Shown one piece after another: positions 1 to 7,925 of a stretch of DNA of 64,000 nucleotides (positions are counted from its first letter, which is position 1; every line of letters begins with the position of its first letter). The position numbers and the translations under genes are program-made. The notes under the pieces were generated by a model, which did no database searches, was not told the origin of the DNA, and was given only the letters and a program-made list of their open reading frames with translations. The DNA comes from Caulobacter rhizosphaerae. GTDB lineage: Bacteria; Pseudomonadota; Alphaproteobacteria; Caulobacterales; Caulobacteraceae. The stretch lies in the NCBI RefSeq assembly GCF_010977555.1, contig NZ_CP048815.1, forward strand, positions 4,270,501 to 4,334,500, in the 5' to 3' direction.

Positions 1-305
1 GCCGGGGTGGAGGCCCTGACGAAACGCGCCGCCCACGGGCCCCAGGCGGCGATGTCGGCCAGGCGAAAATCCAGGGGGCCGCCCAGCGGGAACAGCCGCC
101 CGAACGCCGAGGTCAGGGCGGCGGGCGACGCCAGGGGCTCGACCTGCTCCACCGCGATATGGCCGGCGTTGCCATAGGAGGCCGGGCGGGACGGGCCTTG
201 CGGATCGAGCGCCAGCACCGTCTCGCCGGCCCGGCGTAGGGCCAAGGCGCAGGCCTTGCCGACCACGCCGCCGCCAATCACCAATGTTCCGGCCGCCTGT
301 CCCAC
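1..305 (-). CDS. FAD-dependent D-amino-acid (cis-4-hydroxy-D-proline) dehydrogenase, N-terminal part
   Basis: The gene runs off the left edge; only about 101 N-terminal codons are visible. The start is a GTG at 305-303, preceded by an AGAGG ribosome site; no ATG is available in frame. The protein begins VGQAAGTLVIGGGVVGKA, so the GGGVVG dinucleotide-binding motif for FAD sits right at the N terminus, followed by a YGNAGHIAVEQVEP segment typical of DadA-like D-amino-acid dehydrogenases. Next to a hydroxyproline epimerase and the matching deaminase, the likely substrate is cis-4-hydroxy-D-proline, which it would oxidise to pyrroline-4-hydroxy-2-carboxylate. It is divergent from the deaminase gene and shares its promoter region. 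The family is clear; the substrate comes from context. Confidence 0.85.
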   Translation of the reverse strand, partial: MGQAAGTLVIGGGVVGKACALALRRAGETVLALDPQGPSRPASYGNAGHIAVEQVEPLASPAALTSAFGRLFPLGGPLDFRLADIAAWGPWAARFVRASTP

Positions 306-331
306 CTGGGCTTTACCTCTGCATCGCCATT

Positions 332-348
332 TCGTATACCGTAGACGA
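332..348. promoter_or_regulatory. Palindromic operator between the two divergent hydroxyproline genes
   Basis: A 17-bp near-perfect palindrome, TCGTATACCGTAGACGA, in which only the matched positions 5 and 13 and the centre break symmetry. It contains the TCGTATAC core that recurs upstream of the GntR gene, the GH127 operon and, as TCGTATAA or TTGTATAA, of three more genes here. It lies in the 65-bp gap between two divergent starts. A binding site for the nearby GntR/FCD regulator is inferred. Confidence 0.65.
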
Positions 349-370
349 AGCAGTTAGAGGTGCAAGCCGT

Positions 371-1285
371 ATGAGCTCCATGAATTGGTCGGGCGTGTTC
401 CCGGCCGCCACGACCCAGTTCAAGACCGACCTGTCGATCGACATCGACGCCAGCCAGCAGGTGCTCGACGCCCTGGTCCGCGACGGCGTGCACGGCCTGG
501 TGGTCCTGGGCACCTGCGGCGAGAACAATTCGCTCGAAGCCGACGAGAAGCGCCAGGTGCTGCAGGCCGCCGTCGAGGTGGTGGCCGGCCGGGTCCCGAT
601 CATCGTCGGCGTCTCGGAACTGACGACCGCGCGCGCCGCCGCCTTCGCCAAGGACGCCCAATCGCTGGGCGCCGATGCGCTGATGGTCCTGCCCGCCATG
701 GTCTATGTCCCCACCGAGGCCGAACTCGAGGCCCACTTCCGCACCGTCGCCCAGGCCTCCGCCCTGCCGATCATGCTCTACAACAATCCGCCCGCCTATC
801 GCGCCGCGATCACCCTGGACGTGCTGGCCGGCCTGGCCAGCGAGCCGACCATCGTGGCCGTCAAGGAAAGCGCGCCCGACACCCGCCGCTTCACCGACCT
901 GGCGCGCGCCTTCGGCGACCGCTTCATCTTGATGGCCGGCCTCGACGACGTCGCCCTGGAAGGCCTGCTGATGGGCGCCCGCGGCTGGGTCTCGGGCCTG
1001 ACCAGCGCCTTCCCGCAGGAATCGGTGGCCCTGGTCGCCGCCGTCGATCGCGGCGACCTGGAAGAAGCCCGTCGCATCTATCGCTGGTTCATGCCGCTGC
1101 TGCACCTGGACGCCGAACACGACCTGGTGCAGTCGATCAAGCTGGCCGAGCAGATCATGGGCCGTGGATCTGAGCGGGTCCGCATGCCTCGCCTGCCCCT
1201 GGCCGGCGCCCGTCGCGCCCAGGTGATCGCCATGGTCGAGGAGGCCGCCGCCAGCCGGCCGCTCCTGACCCAGGCGGCCGCCTAG
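371..1285 (+). CDS. lhpC: Dihydrodipicolinate synthase family; probable pyrroline-4-hydroxy-2-carboxylate deaminase
   Basis: A 304-residue class I aldolase-fold enzyme of the DapA/NAL family. Visible landmarks are GTCGEN near residue 47, MLYNNPPAYR with the catalytic Tyr region, and the Schiff-base lysine in IVAVKES (Lys165). In hydroxyproline degradation the member of this family deaminates 1-pyrroline-4-hydroxy-2-carboxylate to 2-oxoglutarate semialdehyde. Family alone does not separate this from other keto-acid lyases, but the epimerase 32 bp downstream and the divergent D-amino-acid dehydrogenase do. I chose ATG 371, with AGAGG 10 nt upstream, over the longer frame from 284, which would run through the operator. 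The next gene has its own AAGAGGAAG site, so the two probably form an operon. Confidence 0.88.
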   Translation: MSSMNWSGVFPAATTQFKTDLSIDIDASQQVLDALVRDGVHGLVVLGTCGENNSLEADEKRQVLQAAVEVVAGRVPIIVGVSELTTARAAAFAKDAQSLGADALMVLPAMVYVPTEAELEAHFRTVAQASALPIMLYNNPPAYRAAITLDVLAGLASEPTIVAVKESAPDTRRFTDLARAFGDRFILMAGLDDVALEGLLMGARGWVSGLTSAFPQESVALVAAVDRGDLEEARRIYRWFMPLLHLDAEHDLVQSIKLAEQIMGRGSERVRMPRLPLAGARRAQVIAMVEEAAASRPLLTQAAA

Positions 1286-1317
1286 GCCCTTCAAAGTCGA
1301 AGCGTAAGAGGAAGTCC

Positions 1318-2316
1318 ATGCGTCACACGTTCTTCTGCATCGACGGCCACACGGCGGGCAATCCGGTCCGCCTGGCGGCCGGCGGCGCCCCGCTGTTGCG
1401 GGGCGACACGATGAGCGCGCGGCGGCAGGACTTCCTCGCCCGCTTCGACTGGATCCGCACCGGCCTGATGTTCGAGCCGCGCGGCCACGACATGATGTCG
1501 GGCGGCTTCCTCTATCCGCCGACCCAGCCCGACTGCGACGCCGGCATCCTGTTCATCGAGACCAGCGGCTGCCTGCCGATGTGCGGCCACGGCACGATCG
1601 GCATCGTCACCTTCGCCCTCGAGAACGGCCTGATCACCCCGCGCGAGCCGGGTAAGCTGCGGCTGGAGGTGCCGGCCGGCGTCATCGACATCGCCTACGA
1701 GACGGCGGGCGACAGGGTCACGGCGGTGAAGATCCGCAACGTCCCGGCCTATCTGGCCGAGGAAGGGGTAGCGATCGACGTGCCGGGCTTCGGCCCGCTG
1801 ACCATAGACGTGGCCTATGGCGGCAACTTCTACGCCATCATCGAACCGCAGGGCGCCTATACGGGCATCGACGCCCTGGGCGCGGCCGAGATCCTGCGCC
1901 TCAGCCCGATCGTCCGGACCCTGGTCCGCGACAAGGTCGAGCCGGTCCATCCGCTGGACCCGACCATCCGCGGCGTCAGCCACGTGCTGTGGGCCGACGC
2001 GCCCCGGGCCCCGGACGCCGACGGCCGCAACGCGGTGTTCTACGGCGACCGGGCCATCGACCGCAGCCCCTGCGGCACCGGCACCTCGGCCCGACTGGCC
2101 CACCTGGCGGCCAAGGGGCGGCTGAAGGTCGGCGACGCCTTCGTGCACGAGAGCATCATCGGCAGCCGCTTCATCGGCCGGGTCGAGGAACGGGTGGAAC
2201 TGGGCGGGCGGGACGCGATCATTCCGTCGATCCAGGGATCAGCCATCGCCACCGGCCACAACATCCTCTGGATCGACCGCGCCGACCCGTTCTGGGCGGG
2301 CTTCCAGGTGATCTAG
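1318..2316 (+). CDS. lhpA: 4-hydroxyproline 2-epimerase (proline racemase family)
   Basis: 332 residues. Both catalytic cysteines of the two-base epimerases are present: Cys89 in MCGHGTIG and Cys252 in DRSPCGTGTSARLA. A Thr in place of the second Cys would mark trans-3-hydroxyproline dehydratase, so this copy should be a true epimerase, interconverting trans-4-hydroxy-L-proline and cis-4-hydroxy-D-proline. It is the first committed step feeding the dehydrogenase at the left edge and the deaminase just upstream. Proline racemase is a less likely alternative in this neighbourhood. The protein is cytoplasmic, with no signal peptide. Confidence 0.92.
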   Translation: MRHTFFCIDGHTAGNPVRLAAGGAPLLRGDTMSARRQDFLARFDWIRTGLMFEPRGHDMMSGGFLYPPTQPDCDAGILFIETSGCLPMCGHGTIGIVTFALENGLITPREPGKLRLEVPAGVIDIAYETAGDRVTAVKIRNVPAYLAEEGVAIDVPGFGPLTIDVAYGGNFYAIIEPQGAYTGIDALGAAEILRLSPIVRTLVRDKVEPVHPLDPTIRGVSHVLWADAPRAPDADGRNAVFYGDRAIDRSPCGTGTSARLAHLAAKGRLKVGDAFVHESIIGSRFIGRVEERVELGGRDAIIPSIQGSAIATGHNILWIDRADPFWAGFQVI

Positions 2317-2336
2317 ACTCCCGCCGACCCGCCGCG

Positions 2337-2352
2337 TCTAGTATACGATAGG
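2337..2352. promoter_or_regulatory. Operator-like site upstream of the GntR gene
   Basis: TCTAGTATACGATAG lies about 50 bp before the regulator start. Read on the minus strand it is CTATCGTATACTAGA, the same ATCGTATAC core found in front of the GH127 operon. This suggests autoregulation of the GntR gene and is inferred from motif recurrence only. Confidence 0.55.
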
Positions 2353-2398
2353 GCTCACACCGCACGGGGGCGGTCGCCAAGAGGTTCAGCCTGCGCCA

Positions 2399-3040
2399 AT
2401 GAACATCGTCGTCCGCACGCTGTCCGACCAGACCTATGAGATCGTCCGCCGCCGCATCCTGGTCGGGGCGATGCAGCCCGGAACCGCCGTACGCCAGGAC
2501 GTCATCGCCGCGGAGCTGGGCGTCAGCAAGATCCCGCTGCGCGAGGCCCTGGGCCGCCTGGAGCAGGACGGCCTGCTCAGCTCCTATCCCAATCGCGGCT
2601 ATGTCGTCCGCGACCTGTCGACCGACGAGGCCAGCGAGGTCTTCGCCCTGCGCCTGAAGCTCGAGCCCGGCGCGGTCGCCGAGGCTTGCCTGCGCGCCAC
2701 CCCGGCCGACCACGTCGCCGCCGAGAAGGCGCTCTCGGCGCTCGAAGCCGAGCTGGCCAAGCCCGACGGCGACCATGTCAGCTTCAACCGCGCCTTCCAC
2801 CTGGCGCTGGTGCGCCCCGGGGGCCACATCACCTTCCAGCTGATGGAGCGGCTGCAGATCCTGGCCGAGCGCTATGTGCGGGTGCACCTGGAGCCCCTGG
2901 GCCGCGACGAGCGGGCCAGCCAGGAGCATCGCGAGATCCTGGCCGCCTGGATCCAAGGCGACGCGGCGACCGTCGAATCCCTGACGGTCAACCACATCCT
3001 CGGCACGCTGTCGGACCTCAAGCAGCAACTGTCGGCCTGA
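2399..3040 (+). CDS. GntR-family transcriptional regulator, FCD subgroup
   Basis: 213 residues. An N-terminal winged helix (about residues 8-75) contains VRQDVIAAELGVSKIPLREALGRL and the wing YPNRGYVV. The C-terminal helical FCD ligand domain starts near ALRLKLEPGAVAEACL and has the usual Asp/His-rich metal-site region (SFNRAFHLALV). FCD regulators commonly sense small carboxylates or amino acids and are often repressors released by the pathway substrate. It lies 82 bp after the epimerase, with its own operator-like site. It is the best candidate to bind the TCGTATA motifs across the first 27 kb and so to tie hydroxyproline catabolism to the glycosidase and receptor genes. Confidence 0.9.
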   Translation: MNIVVRTLSDQTYEIVRRRILVGAMQPGTAVRQDVIAAELGVSKIPLREALGRLEQDGLLSSYPNRGYVVRDLSTDEASEVFALRLKLEPGAVAEACLRATPADHVAAEKALSALEAELAKPDGDHVSFNRAFHLALVRPGGHITFQLMERLQILAERYVRVHLEPLGRDERASQEHREILAAWIQGDAATVESLTVNHILGTLSDLKQQLSA

Positions 3041-3498
3041 CGACCCGCAAATCGCTGATTTCGGACGGTGACCCGATGATTTTCGGGGCGTCGACGCGGG
3101 CCGTCCTTCCGGTGCGGATCTCAAGGAGCGTCGCGCCGCGTAAATTGTCCGAGTTATCATGCAGATAACGTCGATCTCTTTTTGGGGGCGAGCGCAAGGA
3201 AAGGCATTTTTCTTCCGCCTCTGATCGGATTTAGTCGCGCTGAAACCTCCTCAGAAATGACACCTTCCAGCTGAGCCGGGGCGTTCGGTGCCCCTCGCGC
3301 GCGCTCCAGAATCCACGGAAAACTTTATAAAAACAATCTATTGACCGGACGCTGGTTGGCGGCCCGGATTTGCGGCAGGACCGGAACGCGATGCGGCATT
3401 TGTCAGATCGTCGAATGTATATTGTATAATTTTTTTGACGCGGCCTCGCGGATATGTCCAATTTGCGACCTGGTAATTGTCAGGGGAGAGGACAGTCC
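3041..3498. other. Intergenic region, 458 bp
   Basis: No convincing gene. The stretch after 3390 is unusually AT-rich for this genome and holds the operator and -35 region of the downstream receptor. Short ORFs here lack ribosome sites and recognisable sequence. Confidence 0.6.
3414..3440 (+). promoter_or_regulatory. Operator plus -35 box for the first TonB-dependent receptor
   Basis: ATGTATATTGTATAA (3415-3429) is followed after exactly 5 nt by TTGACG (3435-3440), the -35 hexamer of Caulobacter housekeeping promoters. The same block with the same 5-nt gap occurs at 14814-14840 and, on the minus strand, at 27277-27303. TATAAT inside the motif could alternatively be a -10 box, but no well-spaced -35 precedes it. 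Confidence 0.6.
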
Positions 3499-6204
3499 AT
3501 GAGCAGCAGGCACGCCATGATGGCGGCGACGGCCCTAATTGCGATCACTCTGTGTTCGCCGGCCGTCGCACAGGACATCAAGTCGACCGACGCGCAGGCC
3601 AACGCCACCGCCGCCGACGACGCCAAGACCGACGATGCGACCCTGGTCGACACCGTCATCGTCAAGGGCATCCGGGGCAGCCTGGACGCGGCGACCAAGC
3701 GAAAGAAGAACTCGGCCCAGATCGTCGAATCCATCGAGTCCGAGGACGTGGGCAAGCTGCCCGACAACAACGTTCCCGAAGCCCTGTCGCGTGTCACCGG
3801 CGTCCAGATCGAGCGCATCCACGGCGAAGGCACGAACATCACCATCCGCGGGATGCAGGGCGTCTCGACGACCATCAACGGCAACGACAACAGCGTCGGC
3901 GACAGCCGCTCCGCCAACCTGGCCGACATCCCCGCCGAACTGCTGAAGTCCGTCCAGGTCTACAAGACGCGCACGGCCGACCAGGTCGAAGGCGGCATCG
4001 CCGGCACGGTCAATGTCGAGCTGCGCCGCCCGCTGGACCTGAGGAACGGCCTGACGGTCGCCGGCAGCATCAAGAACGTCTACGGCAGCACCGGCGACAC
4101 CAAGAGCCCCTATGCCAGCCTGCTGGTCGGCGACCGGTTCGACACCGGGATCGGCGAGATGGGCTTCCTGATCAACGGCTCCTACACCAAGAACAACTAC
4201 GAGGAAGACTTCGTCGAGAGCGAGTCCCCCAATACGTTCTTCGACAACACCCCTTCGCAAGCCTCGCTGCCCGCCAACCAGAAGAACATCATCGCGCCCT
4301 ACGCGGTGAACTACGGCGTCGAGCAAGGCGCGATCACTCGGCCCTCCATCAACCTGGTGGGCCAATGGCGCGCCAACGAGCATCTCGATTTCGTGGTCGA
4401 AGGGTCCTATTTCGGCAGCAAGGAAAAGCGCGGGCGCGACCGCCTGCACGTCACCACCCGCGACCCCAACAGCGCGGTCTCGAACGTGGTCCTGGCCGAG
4501 GACGGCCGCACCGTGCGGTCCCTGACCCTCAGTCGTCCAGAGGGCGTCGACGCCAGCGCCCAGTCCTATTACGAGAAGGTCGACTCCGACAACTTCACGA
4601 CCAACGCCGAGGCGCACTGGCGCGGCGACCGCCTGCAGGTCGACGGCTCGGCCCAATATAACTGGAGCAAGACCAGCTATTACGGCGTCCTGAGCCTGGC
4701 GCACCTGCTGGACGCGAGCGGCAAGCCCGCCGCCACGGTCAATGTGGACTTCAACTCCAGCAACATCCCGGGGCGCGGCCCCTACATCACCTTCCCGACC
4801 AGCGACCTGGCGAAGGTCGAAAACTACCAGATCTTCCAGCTTCACGACGAACAGGCCATCGCCAAGAACCACGAATTCGTGCTCAAGGCCGACGCCACCT
4901 ACCGCCTCAGCGACGACAAGTTCTTCCGCAGCATCGGCTTCGGCGTTCGCTATTCCGACCGTCACCTGACCCGCGACTACGGCTATCGCGACGCCTTCCC
5001 GACGATCGCCCTGAACAGTTTCCCGGGCGGCGTCGGCGTGACGACCAGTCAGTTGGCCGTCACCGGCTTCTCCCCCACCTGGTACCATCTGTCGGGCCCC
5101 GACCTGATGGACAGGCACGACGCCCTGCTCACCGCCGCCGGCTGGACGACGGAACGGCCGCCCAACGATCTTGGTCAGACCTATGTCGAGGACGAACAGA
5201 GCCTGGCCGGCTACGGCAACCTGAACTACGCGATCAAGAGCCGCTTCCCGATCGACGGCGTGGCCGGCGTGCGCGTGGTCCGGACCAAGGGCCACAACGT
5301 CAGCACCCGGTTCGATCTGGACAAGGACTGGAACGCGGTCATCACCCCGACCGAAGGCGGCGGCGACTATGTCGACGTGTTGCCCAGCCTCAACGCCGTG
5401 GTCCACTTCTCGTCGAAGTTCCAGTTGCGCCTAGCCTACACCTACAACGTCCAGCGTCCCAACTTCCTGGACATGTCGTCCTGGCGGACGATCCAGGCCA
5501 ACAATCAGATCATCTATTCCGGCAACCCGGACCTGAAGCCCAATCGCTCCGAGAACTACGACGCGTCGCTGGAATACTACTTCGGGCGCGGCGGCATCGT
5601 CTCGCTGGGCGCGTTCCTTAAGAAGCCCGACGGCTATATCTACTACAGCGGCGGTGGCCAGGAGACGATCAATGGCGTCGTGTACCAGGTCTACACCAGC
5701 CGCAACGCCGGACCTGGCGAGTTCCAGGGCTACGAGTTCAACACCTCGGGCTTCTTCGACTTCCTGCCCGGCAAGCTGCACAACTTCGGCGCCAGCGCCA
5801 ACTTCACCTACATGGCGAAGTACAACATCAACTTCCCGTTCGAGGGCGACCAGCGCCTGATCCCGGGCGTGTTCGACGCCGACAGCACCTCGAAGTACAC
5901 CTACAATCTGGCGCTCTACTACGACACCCCGCAGTTCAGCGCGCGCGTCGCCTATAACTACCGCGCCCGCTACAAGGTGAATGTCTACCAGGATAACCCC
6001 GAATACTCGCCCTACAACGACGCCACCTCGCGGCTCGACGCGGCGGTGAACTGGACGCCGATCAAGCAGCTGACCCTCAGCGTCGAGGGCACCAACCTGA
6101 CCAAGGAAAACAACAACGTCTACTGGGGGCAGGACCGCATGCTGCCGCTGGGCGTTCGCGTCCAGGCCCGCACCCTGCAGGTCAGCGCCCGCTTCCGCTA
6201 CTGA
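3499..6204 (+). CDS. TonB-dependent receptor 1
   Basis: 901 residues. I chose ATG 3499, preceded by GGGGAGAGGAC, over the 15-codon longer frame because it gives a clean signal peptide (MAATALIAITLCSPAVAQ). The plug domain begins about residue 55 (VIVKGIRGSLDAATKRKKNS, then PEALSRVTGVQIER and ITIRGMQGVSTTING). The 22-strand barrel follows and ends in the C-terminal aromatic signature VSARFRY. It imports large ligands across the outer membrane, powered by TonB-ExbBD. The plug start resembles the carbohydrate receptors abundant in Caulobacter and Xanthomonas. Its promoter carries the motif shared with the peptidase/transporter operon, so the ligand is probably a glycopeptide or oligosaccharide from the same substrate. 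Confidence 0.93.
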   Translation: MSSRHAMMAATALIAITLCSPAVAQDIKSTDAQANATAADDAKTDDATLVDTVIVKGIRGSLDAATKRKKNSAQIVESIESEDVGKLPDNNVPEALSRVTGVQIERIHGEGTNITIRGMQGVSTTINGNDNSVGDSRSANLADIPAELLKSVQVYKTRTADQVEGGIAGTVNVELRRPLDLRNGLTVAGSIKNVYGSTGDTKSPYASLLVGDRFDTGIGEMGFLINGSYTKNNYEEDFVESESPNTFFDNTPSQASLPANQKNIIAPYAVNYGVEQGAITRPSINLVGQWRANEHLDFVVEGSYFGSKEKRGRDRLHVTTRDPNSAVSNVVLAEDGRTVRSLTLSRPEGVDASAQSYYEKVDSDNFTTNAEAHWRGDRLQVDGSAQYNWSKTSYYGVLSLAHLLDASGKPAATVNVDFNSSNIPGRGPYITFPTSDLAKVENYQIFQLHDEQAIAKNHEFVLKADATYRLSDDKFFRSIGFGVRYSDRHLTRDYGYRDAFPTIALNSFPGGVGVTTSQLAVTGFSPTWYHLSGPDLMDRHDALLTAAGWTTERPPNDLGQTYVEDEQSLAGYGNLNYAIKSRFPIDGVAGVRVVRTKGHNVSTRFDLDKDWNAVITPTEGGGDYVDVLPSLNAVVHFSSKFQLRLAYTYNVQRPNFLDMSSWRTIQANNQIIYSGNPDLKPNRSENYDASLEYYFGRGGIVSLGAFLKKPDGYIYYSGGGQETINGVVYQVYTSRNAGPGEFQGYEFNTSGFFDFLPGKLHNFGASANFTYMAKYNINFPFEGDQRLIPGVFDADSTSKYTYNLALYYDTPQFSARVAYNYRARYKVNVYQDNPEYSPYNDATSRLDAAVNWTPIKQLTLSVEGTNLTKENNNVYWGQDRMLPLGVRVQARTLQVSARFRY

Positions 6205-6251
6205 TCCCTTTCACCGCATCGCCGCCTCAGGGCGGCGCCCCTCCCCCCCTT

Positions 6252-6280
6252 GGGCTGGCTTGTCGCCAGCCCATTTTTTT
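6252..6280 (+). terminator. Rho-independent terminator after receptor 1
   Basis: GGGCTGGC, a five-base loop, GCCAGCCC, then A and seven T residues. It sits 48 bp after the receptor stop and before the convergent GH27 gene end. Confidence 0.9.
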
Positions 6281-6353
6281 GACCGGTCCACGGAGGCGGC
6301 GCGGCCGTCCTCGTCCTTCGACAAGCTCGGGAGGAGGAGGGGCTCAAGCGCCC

Positions 6354-7871
6354 TCAGCCCTGCCCGCCGGTCACCCGCAGCATGACGACCCCATGGGCGG
6401 GGACCTGGAAGTCCTGCGATCCAACCGGCAGGTCGGCGCCGCGCCAGAGGTCCCTCACGGCGGTCAGCCCGCTCTTCCCCGCGTCGCTGGGCAGCAGCGT
6501 CATCGTCGCCGCCGCCTCGCCCCGGTTGAACAGGGCCACCGCCACCGCGCCGTCGGCCAGCGGCTTGGTCCAGACCTCGGTCGTCCCGTCGCGCCGAACC
6601 GCCTTGCCCTGGACGCCCAGGGCGTCCTGGTCCACGGCGATCACCTCGCGGTTCTCGAGCATCTTCAGCACCTCGGGGCTGCTCTGGCGCAGGTCGTGCC
6701 CCATCATCAGCGGCGCGGCCGACATCGCCCACAGGGTCATGTGGGTGGCGTACTCGTCATGGCTCATGCCGCCGTTGCCGATCTCCAGCATGTCCGGATC
6801 GTTCCAGCCGCCGGGGCCGGCGTGCTCGGCGCGGCCGTTCTTGTCGAAGCCGATCCTGGCCATGGTCGCATAGTCGTCGGTGATGTCGCCGGTCGTGCGC
6901 CACAGGTGGCCGCCGACCTTGCGCCCCCACGCCCCGACCTCGAAGCGGCCGTACTCGCACAGCGAATAGACGATCGGCCGCCCGGTCGCCCGCAACGCCG
7001 CGCCCATCTCGTAATAGGTGCGCTGGACCTTGTCGGCGTCGTCATAGAACCATTCGCCCGAACACAGGTCGTACTTCAGATAGTCGACGCCCCAGTCGGC
7101 GAAGGTCTTGGCGTCCTGCTGGACGTGGCCGTAGCTGCCCTCATAGCCCGCACAGGTCCTGGGCCCCGGCGCGCTGTAGAGACCGAACTTCAGCCCGCGG
7201 GCGTGGACGTAGTCGGCCAGGCCCTTCATGTCCGGGAACTTCTCGTTCGGCCGGATCGCGCCGTCCGGCCCGCGGGTCCCCTGCCAGCCGTCGTCGATGT
7301 TGACATAGACGTAGCCGGCGTCGCGCAGGCCGGTGGCGACCAGGGCGTCGGCCATGGCGCGCACGGTCTTGTCGTCGATCTTCTCGGCGAACTTGTTCCA
7401 GCTGCTCCAGCCCATCGGCGGCGTCCGCGCCAGGCCGTCGGGCGCCAGGGTTCCCAGCGGCGGCAAGGCGGTGGTCCTGAAGGCGCGAGCGCGGGCGTCC
7501 TTGGCGGTCCCGTGGCGGCCGGACTGCTCGACATGGGCGTACCAGATGTCGCCCGACAGCTTCAGGGTCTGGCCGTTCAGCACCGCCGTCCATTGCCGGG
7601 TGGCGTGGTCCTTGTCGTTGAGATTGCGCAGCTCGAAGGTCGCCTTGCCGCCCTGGACCACGAGGTTGCGCATCTCCATCGGGCCGTACCAAGCCGTGGT
7701 GACGACGCCGCGGGGCTTGCCGCCCTCGCTGGACAGCTGGACCATGGTCACGCCCGGATAGGACGGCGCGTCGTCGAACAGCCAGACGCCGTCCAGCGGC
7801 GTCGCCGCCCGCGCCGTCCCGGCGGCCAGGATCGTGATCCCCAGTGAAAGCGTCATCAGGCCGCGAAGCAT
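6354..7871 (-). CDS. GH27 glycosidase: alpha-galactosidase or beta-L-arabinopyranosidase
   Basis: 505 residues with a signal peptide (MLRGLMTLSLGITILAAGTARA). Residues 25-140 form an extra N-terminal beta-rich domain I do not recognise. The GH27 barrel starts at ARTPPMGWSSWN. The nucleophile Asp is in DYLKYDLC and the acid/base Asp in GGWNDPDMLEIG; a C-terminal beta-sandwich follows. GH27 contains alpha-galactosidases and also beta-L-arabinopyranosidases acting on arabinogalactans; the sequence does not tell me which. In this operon it could remove alpha-galactose from extensin serines or terminal L-arabinopyranose from arabinogalactan proteins. It is last in the minus-strand operon, 54 bp after GH43, with a GGAGA ribosome site. 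Confidence 0.9.
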   Translation of the reverse strand: MLRGLMTLSLGITILAAGTARAATPLDGVWLFDDAPSYPGVTMVQLSSEGGKPRGVVTTAWYGPMEMRNLVVQGGKATFELRNLNDKDHATRQWTAVLNGQTLKLSGDIWYAHVEQSGRHGTAKDARARAFRTTALPPLGTLAPDGLARTPPMGWSSWNKFAEKIDDKTVRAMADALVATGLRDAGYVYVNIDDGWQGTRGPDGAIRPNEKFPDMKGLADYVHARGLKFGLYSAPGPRTCAGYEGSYGHVQQDAKTFADWGVDYLKYDLCSGEWFYDDADKVQRTYYEMGAALRATGRPIVYSLCEYGRFEVGAWGRKVGGHLWRTTGDITDDYATMARIGFDKNGRAEHAGPGGWNDPDMLEIGNGGMSHDEYATHMTLWAMSAAPLMMGHDLRQSSPEVLKMLENREVIAVDQDALGVQGKAVRRDGTTEVWTKPLADGAVAVALFNRGEAAATMTLLPSDAGKSGLTAVRDLWRGADLPVGSQDFQVPAHGVVMLRVTGGQG

Positions 7872-7925
7872 GGCGTTCTCCGTTCCATTTCAAGGCGCGC
7901 GCCCGAGCCGGGCGTTGGTCGAGGT

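Noticed and set aside
1318..2316. Reading the epimerase as trans-3-hydroxy-L-proline dehydratase
   Set aside because: The dehydratases have Thr in place of the second catalytic Cys; here both Cys89 and Cys252 are present.
3231..3461. 76-codon minus-strand frame before receptor 1
   Set aside because: It overlaps the receptor promoter, has no ribosome site, and its peptide matches nothing recognisable.
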